From contig NZ_JAKVIO010000004.1 of the NCBI RefSeq assembly GCF_022601895.1, forward strand, positions 95,956 through 159,955: a stretch of DNA of 64,000 bases. Direction: 5' to 3'. Below, in pieces: positions 54,063 through 63,418 of this stretch (within the stretch, counting starts at the first letter, position 1; every line of letters starts with the position of its first letter). The position numbers were made by a program, and so were the translations under genes. The notes under the pieces were generated by a model. It saw nothing but the letters and a program-made list of their open reading frames with translations, searched no databases and had not been told where the DNA came from. This DNA comes from Sphingomonas sp. LaA6.9. GTDB taxonomy: Bacteria > Pseudomonadota > Alphaproteobacteria > Sphingomonadales > Sphingomonadaceae.

Positions 54063-54353
54063 ATGGGTGAAGGAAAATCAGGCACCGAGGCGCTGACCGA
54101 GGCGGGCAAGAAGGCCGCCGAGAATTCGAGCGCGATCAGCCTCAAGATGATCGACCATGCCGAAACCAACACGCGCGAGGCCTTTGCCGCGATGCGCGCC
54201 GCAGCGCAGGCATCAAGCCTCTCCGAAGTGCTCCGCATCCAGGGCGATTTCATCCGCGATCAGGGCGTGCGCAGCATGTCGCTTGCGCGCGAGGTGGGCG
54301 AGATGATCGTCCAGTTCGGCAAGGAATCGCTCAACCCGCCGGACAAGGGCTGA
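54063..54353 (+). CDS. Small phasin-family protein
   Basis: 96 residues, helical and amphipathic: EALTEAGKKAAENSSAISLK, HAETNTREAFAAMRAAAQAS, SLSEVLRIQGDFIRDQGVRSMSLAREVGEMI. The DVLxIQGDFIRxQ-type pattern is phasin_2, though shorter than usual (110-150). It may bind PHA granules or another surface. GAGGAGGAGAGGATC before the ATG is a very strong ribosome binding site. It has no PHA gene neighbour; an FAD oxidase follows 7 bases on. Confidence 0.8.
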   Translation: MGEGKSGTEALTEAGKKAAENSSAISLKMIDHAETNTREAFAAMRAAAQASSLSEVLRIQGDFIRDQGVRSMSLAREVGEMIVQFGKESLNPPDKG

Positions 54354-54360
54354 CGCCGCG

Positions 54361-55593
54361 ATGCCCGGGCTGACGCGTCGGGCGGCCCTTGGCGTCGGCG
54401 CCGGAGCGCTGGCCTCGTCCGCGCTCGGCGCTGCAACGCAGAGCCATGACGCGATCGTCGTGGGTGCGGGGGTTTTTGGCGCGTGGACTGCCGCAAAGTT
54501 GCAGGATCAGGGCAAGCGCGTGTTGCTGCTCGATGCCTGGGGCCCGGCGCATGCGCGCGCCTCCTCGGGCGGCGAATCGCGGATGACGCGCGGGAGCTAT
54601 GGTGCCGATGCGGTCTATACGCGGATGGCGTGGGACTCGCTCGCCGACTGGAAGGCGCTTTCGGATACGGCGGGTTTGCCGATATTCCACAAGACCGGGG
54701 TGCTCTTCTTTTTCGCCAGACGCGAGGCCTTTGTCGACCAGTCGATCGCGGTCCACCGCGAACTGAAGCTGCCCACCCAGCGGCTCGACGCGACGCAGAT
54801 GCGCACGCGCTTCCCGCAGATCGACTTCACGGGCGTCGAACTCGGCCTGTACGAGCCCGAATTCGGTGCGCTCATGGCGCGGCGCGCGGTGCAGACACTG
54901 GTCGACCGCTTCGTCCGCACCGGAGGGCAATATCGCCGGGCGGTAATCGTGCCGCCCGACCCCGCCGCACAGCGGCTCGACCATCTGGCGACGACGAGCG
55001 GAGAGACGCTGTCTGCGGCGCGCTTCGTCTTTGCGTGCGGCCCCTGGCTGCCAAGGCTCTTTCCCGACATTCTCGGCAACCGGATCCTTCCGACGCGTCA
55101 GGAGGTGTTCTTTTTCGCTACGCCGCCCGGCGACGACCGCTTCGGTCCCGCGCGCCTGCCCGGCTGGGCCGATTTCAATAACGGCGATATCTATTACGGC
55201 TTCCCCGACCTCGAAGCGCGCGGATTCAAGATCGCGCATGACGCGCATGGACCACCGATCGACCCCGATACCGTCGATCGCACGCCCTCGCCTGCGGCTC
55301 TCGCCGAGGTCCGCACGTTCATGGCGCGCCGCTTCCCGCTGCTGGCCCGTGCCCCGCTGAGCGAGGCGCGCGTCTGCCAATATGAGAACAGCGCGAATGG
55401 CGACCTGCTCATCGACCGGCATCCGCGCTGGACGAATGCCATCCTCGTCGGCGCCGGATCGGGACATGGCTTCAAACATGGTCCCGCGGTCGGCCGCTAT
55501 GCCGCCGCGCTGGCCACTGATACGCTCGCCAGTGCGGAACCCCGCTTTTCGCTCGCCTCCAAGGGCGAAACGCAGGCGCGTGCCGTGCACTGA
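54361..55593 (+). CDS. FAD-dependent oxidase, SolA/sarcosine oxidase-like, Tat-type leader
   Basis: 410 residues. Begins MPGLTRRAALGVGAGALASSALG, a twin-arginine-like leader, then DAIVVGAGVFGAWTAAKLQDQGKRVLLLDA (FAD Rossmann motif GxGxxG), HARASSGGESRMTRGSYG (typical of N-methyltryptophan/sarcosine oxidases) and GAGSGHGFKHGPAVGRY at the C-terminus. The covalent flavin Cys expected near residue 330-340 aligns with ARVCQYENS. It would oxidise N-methylated amino acids outside the cytoplasm. Confidence 0.85.
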   Translation: MPGLTRRAALGVGAGALASSALGAATQSHDAIVVGAGVFGAWTAAKLQDQGKRVLLLDAWGPAHARASSGGESRMTRGSYGADAVYTRMAWDSLADWKALSDTAGLPIFHKTGVLFFFARREAFVDQSIAVHRELKLPTQRLDATQMRTRFPQIDFTGVELGLYEPEFGALMARRAVQTLVDRFVRTGGQYRRAVIVPPDPAAQRLDHLATTSGETLSAARFVFACGPWLPRLFPDILGNRILPTRQEVFFFATPPGDDRFGPARLPGWADFNNGDIYYGFPDLEARGFKIAHDAHGPPIDPDTVDRTPSPAALAEVRTFMARRFPLLARAPLSEARVCQYENSANGDLLIDRHPRWTNAILVGAGSGHGFKHGPAVGRYAAALATDTLASAEPRFSLASKGETQARAVH

Positions 55594-55604
55594 AGGGGAA
55601 GCGA

Positions 55605-56237
55605 ATGTCGCCAGGCAGGAGTATCGCGGCACTGGGGCTCGTGCTCGGAACCGGCACGCTGCTGCTTCAGTTCGCGCTCACTGTCTCGAGCGCGATCGAC
55701 GCGGGACGCAGCCTGCCCGGCGCGATCGTCTTCTTCTTCAGCTTCTTTACGATCCTGACCAATATCGGCGTCGTGCTCGTGTATCTTGCCGAACTGCGGC
55801 CCGGCCTGCGCTTCTTCCGCGAACCTGTGCACCGCGCGACACTGGCGGCGGCGATAATGTTCGCGATGATGTTCTACCATCTGATGCTCGCGCGCATTTG
55901 GGATCCGCTGGGCCTGTTCCGCGTCGCGGACGCCACGCTCCACTATCTGCTTCCCGTATTCTACCTGCTCTGGTGGACGGGCTTCGCCGCGCACCGGCAT
56001 CTCCAGTGGAGCGCGCTGCCGCGCATGCTCGCCTATCCCGTGCTCTATGTGATCTGGGTGATGGCGCGCGGCGCGGTGGTCGACGAATATCCCTATCCGG
56101 TGCTCGACGTGCAGCAGCTCGGCTATCCGCACATTCTCGCCAACATCGCGCTACTTTTCGTACTGTTCGCGGCACTATGCGCGGTCTTCATCACGATCGA
56201 CCGCCTTATCCCTGCGCGATCAGGCCCCCATCGCTAG
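55605..56237 (+). CDS. Pr6Pr family membrane protein
   Basis: 210 residues with about six membrane helices: ALGLVLGTGTLLLQFALTVSS, GAIVFFFSFFTILTNIGVVLVYL, AAIMFAMMFYHLMLAR, LHYLLPVFYLLWWTGFA, LPRMLAYPVLYVIWVMARG, NIALLFVLFAALCAVFITI. The family of unknown function is common in alphaproteobacteria and actinobacteria (FAR-17a-like). AAGGGGAAGCGA before ATG. Overlaps the convergent AraC gene by 18 bases. Confidence 0.85.
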   Translation: MSPGRSIAALGLVLGTGTLLLQFALTVSSAIDAGRSLPGAIVFFFSFFTILTNIGVVLVYLAELRPGLRFFREPVHRATLAAAIMFAMMFYHLMLARIWDPLGLFRVADATLHYLLPVFYLLWWTGFAAHRHLQWSALPRMLAYPVLYVIWVMARGAVVDEYPYPVLDVQQLGYPHILANIALLFVLFAALCAVFITIDRLIPARSGPHR

Positions 56238-57122
56238 GCCCGGCTCCGCGCGCAGCCGCTCGGCGTCCTGCACCGGCGGTGCGCCGAACAGCCGGCGATA
56301 TTCGCGACTGAACTGCGAAGGGCTGTCATAGCCCACCTCATGTCCCGCGCTCGCCGCATCCATGCCGCGCGAGAGCATCAGCGTACGCGCTTCCTGGAGC
56401 CTGATCTGCTTTTGATACTGGAGTGGGCTCATCGCCGTCACCGCCTTGAAATGCTGATGCAGCGTGGACGGGCTCATGCGCGCCTCCGCCGCCAGCGTCT
56501 CGATCCTGAAGGGCCGGGCATAGTTGCGCCTGATCCAGCCGATGGCCCGGTTGACCTGATGGAGCCGACTGTCCGCCAGCGCGATCTGGCGCACATGCGC
56601 GCTCTGCTCACCCATCAGCAGGCGATAGAGAATCTCGCGTTCGATGAGCGGGGCCAACACCGCTATGTCCCCGGGCGTGTCTAGGAGCCGCACCATCCGG
56701 ATCACCGCATCGAGCAGTTCGGGCGTGACCGCGCTCAGTCCCAGCGCGGGGCCCGTCGATTCCCGCGCCGCCGGGATCACGGGCGCTTCCATCATGATTG
56801 CGCTGAGGCTTGCAGGATCGAGCGCGAGCTTGAAGCCCAGATACGGCACCTCGGGACTTGCCTCGAGCACATGACCCGAAATCGGAAGATCGAGCGAGGC
56901 GACCAGATAATGCGCCGGATCGTAGATGAGCGTCCGGTCCGCCAGGATCACGCGCTTGCGTCCCTGGACGATGATGCCCAGCGCGGGATCATGAACGCTG
57001 TGCACCGGGTCTGTCGGGTGCGACAGGCGCATGAGCTTCATGCGGGGGATCGGCGTTTCGAGCGTCCCGTCCTCGACGACGAATCGTTCAATCAGGCGGG
57101 CAAGTTCGGCATTGGTCTGCAT
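56220..57122 (-). CDS. AraC-family transcriptional regulator
   Basis: 300 residues: N-terminal AraC_N ligand domain (LSHPTDPVHSVHDPALGIIVQGRKRVILADRTLIYDPAHYLV), then a C-terminal double HTH (RIETLAAEARMSPSTLHQHFKAVTAMSPLQYQKQIRLQEARTLML, FSREYRRLFGAPP). GGAGAATCGCC before ATG. Divergent from an SDR gene at 57332 with 209 bases between, so it probably activates it; AraC_N/SDR pairs of this kind are frequent in proteobacteria. Confidence 0.9.
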   Translation of the reverse strand: MQTNAELARLIERFVVEDGTLETPIPRMKLMRLSHPTDPVHSVHDPALGIIVQGRKRVILADRTLIYDPAHYLVASLDLPISGHVLEASPEVPYLGFKLALDPASLSAIMMEAPVIPAARESTGPALGLSAVTPELLDAVIRMVRLLDTPGDIAVLAPLIEREILYRLLMGEQSAHVRQIALADSRLHQVNRAIGWIRRNYARPFRIETLAAEARMSPSTLHQHFKAVTAMSPLQYQKQIRLQEARTLMLSRGMDAASAGHEVGYDSPSQFSREYRRLFGAPPVQDAERLRAEPGLAMGA

Positions 57123-57331
57123 GGCGATTCTCCGCCATTTCAGGTGGCATTTGGGGTTGCGTCACGCAAGGGCGCAGCGGATGCCCGAAACCAGTTCCGG
57201 AGAATCGTGCAAGAATTTCGGAGTTCCCGACTACCGCATATCTGCGGGCACACGGCATAAGAGGATCAGGCCGGAGCGCCCGTTTCGCGGCGCGCGGCTC
57301 CCTGACATATCGACAGACGAGGAACGGCACC

Positions 57332-58066
57332 ATGTGCAACGTGAGGGACAAGGTCGTGCTTATCACCGGCGCCTCGAGCGGCATCGGCGAAGCCACCGCA
57401 AAGCATCTGGCGCGACGCGGCGCGCATGTGGTGCTGGGCGCACGGCGCGAATCACGGCTGCAGTCGCTGGTCGACACGATCTGGTCCGACAGCGGATCGG
57501 CGCGCTGGCGGGCGCTCGACGTCACCGATCTCGCCAGCATGCAGGCCTTTGTCGACTTCGCGCTCGCCGAGTTCGGCCGCATCGACGCGGTCGTGAACAA
57601 TGCGGGACTGATGCCGCTTTCACCCTTCGACGCGCTCAGGATCGACGAATGGAATTGCATGATCGACGTCAACATCCGCGGCGTGCTCCACGGCATTGCG
57701 GCGGCGCTGCCCGTGATGAAGCGTCAGGGTTTCGGGCAATTCGTGAATATCGCCTCGATCGCTGGGCATCGCGTGATTCCGGCGGGAGGCGTCTACAGCG
57801 CGACCAAATACGCAGTGCGCGCCATCTCGGAAGGCTTGCGCCTCGAAAATCGCGATATCCGCGTTTCGATCATCTCGCCCGGTCCGGTCGAATCCGAACT
57901 GGGCCAGACGATCACGCACGAGGAAACCGCGAGAAAAGTAGACGATCTGCGGAAGATGGCAATTTCACCTGATTCGATCGCGCGCGCCACCGCCTTCGCG
58001 ATCGAGCAGCCCGAGGATGTCGATATCAGTGAAATCCTCGTGCGACCGACGATCAGCACAATGTGA
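57332..58066 (+). CDS. SDR family oxidoreductase
   Basis: 244 residues, classical SDR. VVLITGASSGIGEATAKHLARRG, VNNAGLMPLSPF, NIASIAGHRVIPAGGVYSATKYAVRA with the Ser-Tyr-Lys triad. Members resemble YdfG-like NADP-dependent alcohol dehydrogenases. GAGGAACGGCACC before ATG. Probably controlled by the divergent AraC protein. Substrate unknown. Confidence 0.88.
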   Translation: MCNVRDKVVLITGASSGIGEATAKHLARRGAHVVLGARRESRLQSLVDTIWSDSGSARWRALDVTDLASMQAFVDFALAEFGRIDAVVNNAGLMPLSPFDALRIDEWNCMIDVNIRGVLHGIAAALPVMKRQGFGQFVNIASIAGHRVIPAGGVYSATKYAVRAISEGLRLENRDIRVSIISPGPVESELGQTITHEETARKVDDLRKMAISPDSIARATAFAIEQPEDVDISEILVRPTISTM

Positions 58067-58089
58067 GCGCTGCTGCCCGCGGCGGCGGC

Positions 58090-58647
58090 TCAGGCCACCA
58101 GCCGCGCGGCCGCGCGCTCGACTGTCTGGCTCAGCACGATCAGGTCGTGCGTCACACCGTCGCGGCCCATCACATGGTCGGCGAGCAGCGCCTCGCGTAC
58201 GAAACCAAGGTCCTCGAACAGCGCAATCGCCGCGGTCTGGTCGGGCGTCATCCTCGCGATGAGCTTCCTGAGGTCGCGTTGGAGCGCCATGCGAAAGCTC
58301 TCCTCGAGCATCGCCCGGCCCAGGCCAACACCGCGCAGCTTGGGGCTCACCAGCAACCGAAGTTCGCCGACATGCGTCGACCAGCCAAGTGGATCGCGGA
58401 CGAGCGCGGAGGTGCCGACGACGCCAGATGGCGCCTCGGCGATCAGGCTGTCGATGAAACCGTCCTCGATTTCGGCAAGCCAGGCGTCCACGACCTTGCG
58501 GTGCTTGAGGTCGCGATCAAGGAACAGCAGGTCGTGCTCGGGCAGCGACCGCGCGAATTTGAGCATTGCATCGAGGTCGTCCGCCCGGAAACGCCTGAGC
58601 GTCACCACCTTGCCGCTGCATTCGATCGTCTTGGGCAAATCATTCAC
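58090..58647 (-). CDS. GNAT-family N-acetyltransferase
   Basis: 185 residues. VVTLRRFRADDLDAMLKFARSLPEHDLLF is the first GNAT strand and helix; RLLVSPKLRGVGLGRAMLEESFRMAL is the acetyl-CoA pyrophosphate loop (RGxGxG/A) near residue 105. Start chosen at GTG 58647 with AGGAG 8 bases upstream; the frame is open to a TTG at 58668. It lies 171 bases after the kynureninase-like gene in the same direction. Confidence 0.85.
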   Translation of the reverse strand: MNDLPKTIECSGKVVTLRRFRADDLDAMLKFARSLPEHDLLFLDRDLKHRKVVDAWLAEIEDGFIDSLIAEAPSGVVGTSALVRDPLGWSTHVGELRLLVSPKLRGVGLGRAMLEESFRMALQRDLRKLIARMTPDQTAAIALFEDLGFVREALLADHVMGRDGVTHDLIVLSQTVERAAARLVA

Positions 58648-58818
58648 AGCAAATGCTCCTGAAGCCAAGCCTTGCCGATCGGCAGCCCCTCTTCGAAACC
58701 TTGTGCCACACCGCAGAATACGCCTGCCTTGACGTAGAACAAATGCCTGCGCCGATCAGCCCGCCAGCGCAACGATCAGGCGCTGAACACACGGCGTCCC
58801 CGTGCTGGTGCCCGGGGA

Positions 58819-59985
58819 TCATGGCATTGCTGTTACGCTCCGCGTTCGTTCCAGAAACCGCTCGATGTCCGAGGCGTCGTGATAGAGGCCGAGGCCGATG
58901 CGCAGCACATCGCCGCGCACGTCGACGGTGATCCGCGCGTCGGCCAGCTGGCGATACCAGGGCTGCGCGTTGACCGAACGCAGCGCAAGAAAGCGTGCAT
59001 GCGCGCGATCTTCGAGCGGGTTGAGCAGTTCGGCTTCGGCAAAGGGCGTCCGCGCGAGCCGCTCGGCCAGCCGCTGCTGGAGCGCATGGACATGCGCCGC
59101 AATCGCCGCGGTCGTCAGCCCCTCGCGCGCAAGCATCTCGCGCACCGCGACGAACCGGTAGAGCCCCGACGGATCGAAGGTCGCGCCGAGGAAGCGGCGC
59201 GCATCGGGGGCATATCCAACCGACCCCGGGGGCAGCGACAGATCATCGAACTCGGCATACCAGCCGCTGATCTCGGGGCGCAGGCCAAAGCCCGGCGGGC
59301 AATGCATGAAGCCAACGCCCTCGCCCGCCATCGCATATTTATAGCCGCCCGCGACGTAGAAGAGGCGATCGGCCACCGCCGAAAGATCGGTCTCCACCGC
59401 CATGAAGCCGTGATAGCCGTCGATGACGACCCAGCGCCCCTCGGGATCCGCCAGCGGTGCGAGTTCACCGAAGCGATCGAACACATGGCCAGTATTGAAG
59501 AATACATGGCTGACGAAGATCAGGTCATGGCTGCCCTTGCGCGCCGCCTCGAGGAAGCGGTCCGCAAAGCTGGCAAAGGGCTCGACGGGCACGGTGTCCA
59601 GCACGATCCGGCCCGATTCGACCCATCGCGCCGCCTGCCGGCGAAAGCTGTGGAATTCGCCATCGCTCGACAGCACACGTACCGGCCGCTCCCCGCGCGC
59701 CGAAAGCAGACGCAGCATAAGTTCGTGCGTGCTGGAGGCGAAGACGATGGTCGCGGGATCGGGAAGTCTGAGTTCGGCGGCGACCTGCGTCTGCGCGGCG
59801 GGCCAGACCTCGCCCATCACCTTGTCCCATTTGCGATCGGCAAGGAAGGCGCCGTCCTCCCAGCAGCGTCGATGCCCCTCGAAGCTCGCATCGGGCCAGA
59901 GATGGTGCGAATGCGCCGCGAGATGCAGCCGCCCCTCGGCTTCGTGTGCGCCGAGCGCCTGCGCGAACAGATGCTTGTGGCTCAT
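58819..59985 (-). CDS. Kynureninase-like class V PLP enzyme
   Basis: 388 residues. LAAHSHHLWPDASFEGHRRCWED, STHELMLRLLSA, VVIDGYHGFMA (aspartate binding the PLP pyridine) and the Schiff-base lysine in YVAGGYKYAMAGEG near residue 230, then FLGATFDPSGLYRFVA. Fits kynureninase-type enzymes that split kynurenine to anthranilate and alanine; several motifs differ from classical KynU. Starts within the kynA stop (ATGA overlap), so it shares its message. Confidence 0.82.
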   Translation of the reverse strand: MSHKHLFAQALGAHEAEGRLHLAAHSHHLWPDASFEGHRRCWEDGAFLADRKWDKVMGEVWPAAQTQVAAELRLPDPATIVFASSTHELMLRLLSARGERPVRVLSSDGEFHSFRRQAARWVESGRIVLDTVPVEPFASFADRFLEAARKGSHDLIFVSHVFFNTGHVFDRFGELAPLADPEGRWVVIDGYHGFMAVETDLSAVADRLFYVAGGYKYAMAGEGVGFMHCPPGFGLRPEISGWYAEFDDLSLPPGSVGYAPDARRFLGATFDPSGLYRFVAVREMLAREGLTTAAIAAHVHALQQRLAERLARTPFAEAELLNPLEDRAHARFLALRSVNAQPWYRQLADARITVDVRGDVLRIGLGLYHDASDIERFLERTRSVTAMP

Positions 59986-60794
59986 AGTTGCGTCCGGAGC
60001 GTCCAGAGCTCGGGGAAGGCGCGCTTGCCGACGGTCGACTGGAGATACTGGACGCCCGCGGTGCCGCCCGTGCCACGCTTGAAGCCAATGACCCGCTCGA
60101 CGGTCTGGGCATGCTTGTGGCGCCATGTGGCGAGCGCGTCGTCGAGATCGACGAGCTTTTCCGCCAGCTGGTACAAATTCCAGTATCGCCCTGTGTCGCG
60201 ATACACCTCGGCCCAGGCCGCCTCGACCGCGGGATCGGGCTGATAGGGCGCTGACCAGTCGCGCTCGGTCGCGCTGTCGGGGACTGCAATTCCTGCGCGG
60301 GCGAGCGCACGATTGGCTTCGTCCCAGAGGCTCGGCGCTTCGAGCGCCGCGCGCATCGCGGCCTGCGCATGCGGCCGGTCTTCCTGATAGCGCAGAAAGG
60401 CGCCGTCCTTGAGACCGAGCAGATATTCGACGGTGCGGAACTGGTCGGACTGGAAGCCGGAGCTCGTACCCAGAACGTGCCGGAACTGCGAATAGTCGCT
60501 TGGCGTCATCGTCGCGAGAATGTCCCAGCTCAGCGTCATTACCGCCTGAATGCGCGAGACGCGCGCCAGTCCCTTGTAAACGGGAACAAGCGCGTCGGCG
60601 CGGATCTGGTCGAGCGCGAGCTTGAGCTCGGCGATCATCTGCTTGAGCCAGAGTTCCTTGGTCTGGTGGATGATGACGAACAGCAGCTCGTCATGGCGGT
60701 CGGAAACCGGATGCTGGGCGGACAACAGGTCGTCGAGCGCGAGATAGCGCGCATAGGTCATGTTTTTGGCAGGGCTGTCGTGGTCGTCTGTCAT
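59982..60794 (-). CDS. kynA: Tryptophan 2,3-dioxygenase
   Basis: 270 residues. MTYARYLALDDLLSAQHP, HDELLFVIIHQTKELWLKQMIAEL and FQSDQFRTVEYLLGLK are the characteristic blocks, and the haem-ligand His lies in WRHKHAQTVERVIGFKRGTGGTAGVQYLQ near residue 230. Opens the indole ring to N-formylkynurenine. A kynB formamidase is not adjacent. ATG at 60794; an ATG at 60761 is an alternative. Confidence 0.95.
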   Translation of the reverse strand: MTDDHDSPAKNMTYARYLALDDLLSAQHPVSDRHDELLFVIIHQTKELWLKQMIAELKLALDQIRADALVPVYKGLARVSRIQAVMTLSWDILATMTPSDYSQFRHVLGTSSGFQSDQFRTVEYLLGLKDGAFLRYQEDRPHAQAAMRAALEAPSLWDEANRALARAGIAVPDSATERDWSAPYQPDPAVEAAWAEVYRDTGRYWNLYQLAEKLVDLDDALATWRHKHAQTVERVIGFKRGTGGTAGVQYLQSTVGKRAFPELWTLRTQL

Positions 60795-60891
60795 GAAATG
60801 TCTCGAATGGATGGAATGGAGCTCTCTCGCGCCAGCCTATCGCGTTCGGCGCCGCCCGAAAAGGACCGCGCAATATCATTTCAGAAACGCG

Positions 60892-62991
60892 CTAGATTCG
60901 TTCAGCCTGACTGACGGCGTCGGCCGCGCGCAACGCCGCCAATATCCGCATCAGATGGTGAACGTCGTTCACCTCCAGATCTACCGCGAAGGTGTGGAAG
61001 CTGCCGTCGCGGTTTTCGAGGCGCAGGTTGAGGATATTCGCCTTGTGCGTACCAAAGATCCCCGCCATGACCGCGAGCGCGCCGGGCTCGTTCTTGATGA
61101 CGACGCTCAACCGCGCGGTGCTGCTGTCCGACGTCTCGCCCCAGGCGAGATCGATCCAGTCGGCGTCGACGCCGTCCGAAAGCGTCTCGCAATCAATGGT
61201 GTGGACCTCGATCCCCTCATTGGGACGCCGCAGGCCGACGATGCGGTCGCCGCGCACGGGGTGGCAGCATTCAGCGAGGCTGAACGCCACGCCGGGGGTG
61301 AGCCCGCGGATCGAGATCGCCTCGCGCTGCGCGGGCGCATGGCCGCCGGGTGCGCTGCTGCCCGCGGAGCCCGGCATCAGCGCTTCCATCACCTCCACGT
61401 CGGAGATCATCTGCCGCGCGATCGCCTCCATCAGCGCCGCTTCGTCCGGTTTCTTCAGTCGCTTCAGCGCCTGATTCAGCGCCTCGGGGCCAAGCTGGGT
61501 GGGCAGCCTTTTCACGATCTCGTCATAGATCTTGCGGCCGAGCGCGATCGTCTCGTCGCGTTCCTTGTGGCGGACATAGCGGCGGATCGCCGCGCGCGCC
61601 TTGCCCGTCACCACGAAATTGAGCCAGCCGGGTTGCGGTTCCTGCCCCTTGGATTTCAGGATCTGGACCTGATCGCCATTTTCGAGCGGAGTCCTGAGCG
61701 GCACGACGCGGCCATTGACCTTGGCGCCGACGGTCTGGTCGCCGAGATCGGTATGCACTGCATAGGCGAAGTCGATGGGCGTCGCGCCCTTGGGCAGCTG
61801 GTAGAGTTCCCCTTTGGGGGTGAAGGCGAAGATCCGGTCCTGATACATCGCCATGCGCGTGTGCTCGAGGAGTTCCTCGGCGCTGTCGGCGGTCTCCAGA
61901 ATTTCGAGCAGGTCGCGGATCCACCCCGCCTGGCCATCGGGCTGGTCGTGCTGCTTGTATGCCCAGTGCGCGGCGAGCCCGAATTCGGCCTGTGCGTGCA
62001 TGGCCTTCGAACGAATCTGGATCTCGATCCGCGTCTCACCCGCATGGATGATCGTGGTGTGGAGCGATTTGTAGCCGTTGCGCTTGGGGGTCGAGATGAA
62101 ATCCTTGAAGCGCCCCGGCACCATCGGCCAGCGCTGGTGGATCACGCCCAAGGCGCGATAGCAGGCGTCGGAATCCTCGGCGATGACGCGGAATGCCATG
62201 ATGTCCGACAATTGCTCGAAGCTGATGTGCCGTTCGGCCATCTTCTTCCAGATAGAATAAGGATGCTTCTCGCGCCCAGAGACCTCGACCTCGATACCCG
62301 CGCGGCTCAGCAGCAGCTTCAGCCCCGAGCTGATCTTGGCGATCCGGTCGCCCCCGCCCTCCTGGAGCTGTTCGAGCCGCTTGGTGATCGACGCATAGGC
62401 TTCGGGCTCGAGATGCTGGAAGGCGAGCGTCTGCATCTCCTTCATGAACTCGTACATCCCGATCCGCTCGGCGAGCGGCGCATAGATGTCCATCGTCTCC
62501 CTGGCGATGCGCCGGCGCTTCTCCTCATTCTTGATGAAGTGCAGCGTGCGCATGTTGTGCAGCCGGTCGGCGAGCTTGACGAGCAGCACGCGGATATCGT
62601 CGGACATGGCGAGCAGGAATTTGCGGAGGTTCTCCGCCGCGCGCTCGCTCTCGGTCTGCGCCTCGATCTTCGACAATTTGGTGACGCCGTCGACGAGCCG
62701 GGCGACATTGGGCCCGAAGATCTTCTCGATCTCCTCCTGCGTCGTCAGCGTATCCTCGATCGTATCGTGGAGGATCGCGGTCGCAATCGTCTCGTCGTCG
62801 AGACGCAGGTCGGTCAGGATGCCTGCCACCTCGATGGGATGGCTGAAATAGGGATCGCCCGAGGCACGCTTCTGGCTGCCATGCATCTGCATGGAAAAGA
62901 CATAGGCGCGGTTGAGCAACGCCTCATCGGCGTCGGGGTCGTAGGAGAGGACCCGGTCTACAAGTTCATATTGCCTCAGCACGCGACGCAT
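60892..62991 (-). CDS. Bifunctional (p)ppGpp synthase/hydrolase (RSH)
   Basis: 699 residues. HD hydrolase domain: HGSQKRASGDPYFSHPIEVAG, AILHDTIEDT, LVKLADRLHNMRTL. Synthetase domain: YSIWKKMAERHISFEQLSDIMAFRVI, FKDFISTPKRNGYKSLHTTII, IEIQIRSKAMHAQAEFGLAAHWAYK. TGS domain FAFTPKGELYQLPKGATPIDFAYAVHT and C-terminal ACT domain follow. As the HD residues are intact, both activities are expected; alphaproteobacteria normally carry a single Rel/Spo protein. Starts at 62991 (MRRVLRQYE). Confidence 0.95.
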   Translation of the reverse strand: MRRVLRQYELVDRVLSYDPDADEALLNRAYVFSMQMHGSQKRASGDPYFSHPIEVAGILTDLRLDDETIATAILHDTIEDTLTTQEEIEKIFGPNVARLVDGVTKLSKIEAQTESERAAENLRKFLLAMSDDIRVLLVKLADRLHNMRTLHFIKNEEKRRRIARETMDIYAPLAERIGMYEFMKEMQTLAFQHLEPEAYASITKRLEQLQEGGGDRIAKISSGLKLLLSRAGIEVEVSGREKHPYSIWKKMAERHISFEQLSDIMAFRVIAEDSDACYRALGVIHQRWPMVPGRFKDFISTPKRNGYKSLHTTIIHAGETRIEIQIRSKAMHAQAEFGLAAHWAYKQHDQPDGQAGWIRDLLEILETADSAEELLEHTRMAMYQDRIFAFTPKGELYQLPKGATPIDFAYAVHTDLGDQTVGAKVNGRVVPLRTPLENGDQVQILKSKGQEPQPGWLNFVVTGKARAAIRRYVRHKERDETIALGRKIYDEIVKRLPTQLGPEALNQALKRLKKPDEAALMEAIARQMISDVEVMEALMPGSAGSSAPGGHAPAQREAISIRGLTPGVAFSLAECCHPVRGDRIVGLRRPNEGIEVHTIDCETLSDGVDADWIDLAWGETSDSSTARLSVVIKNEPGALAVMAGIFGTHKANILNLRLENRDGSFHTFAVDLEVNDVHHLMRILAALRAADAVSQAERI

Positions 62992-63045
62992 TTGGGGGCG
63001 CGTGCCGGTGCATTGCAACTGTTTGTTGCGGATTTCCGCGCGGAA

Positions 63046-63363
63046 TTATGCCTTGGCGTTGCACTTGGCGAGCGCCTCGGCACCGAACTCCTCGGTGCCC
63101 GCACGGAACGAGGCCAGCTCGCCGACCTCCTTGACGAGCGATTCGCAGACAAAGGCAGCGCGGCTCTTGCCCTTGCTCGCAGAAGCGCAGCCATTGCCGT
63201 CACACTTCCAGATCGTATCGCGCACGACGAGGCTGCCGGAGGCGGAGGCCGCGACAGGTTTCGCGGCATAGAAGCTGCCGGCCGGCTGGGCGGAAGCGGC
63301 GGTCGCCGAGAGCAGCAGGAAAGAAGCCGCCGCGGAGGCGAACATGGGAGCAAAGCGGATCAT
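63046..63363 (-). CDS. CC_3452-family secreted protein
   Basis: 105 residues with a Sec signal (FAPMFASAAASFLLLSATAASAQ). The mature part (GSFYAAKPVAASASGSLVVRDTIWKCDGNGCAS, AAFVCESLVKEVG, ALAKCNAKA) matches the small CC_3452 family, with four cysteines probably in two disulphides. Function unknown; frequent in Caulobacter and sphingomonads. ATG at 63363. Divergent from an HxlR regulator; AGTTGCA repeats lie between. Confidence 0.85.
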   Translation of the reverse strand: MIRFAPMFASAAASFLLLSATAASAQPAGSFYAAKPVAASASGSLVVRDTIWKCDGNGCASASKGKSRAAFVCESLVKEVGELASFRAGTEEFGAEALAKCNAKA

Positions 63364-63418
63364 GGATTGCGTCCTTGGCAATTTAGGTTGCGAATCACTA
63401 CCTATCAGGATCAATTGC

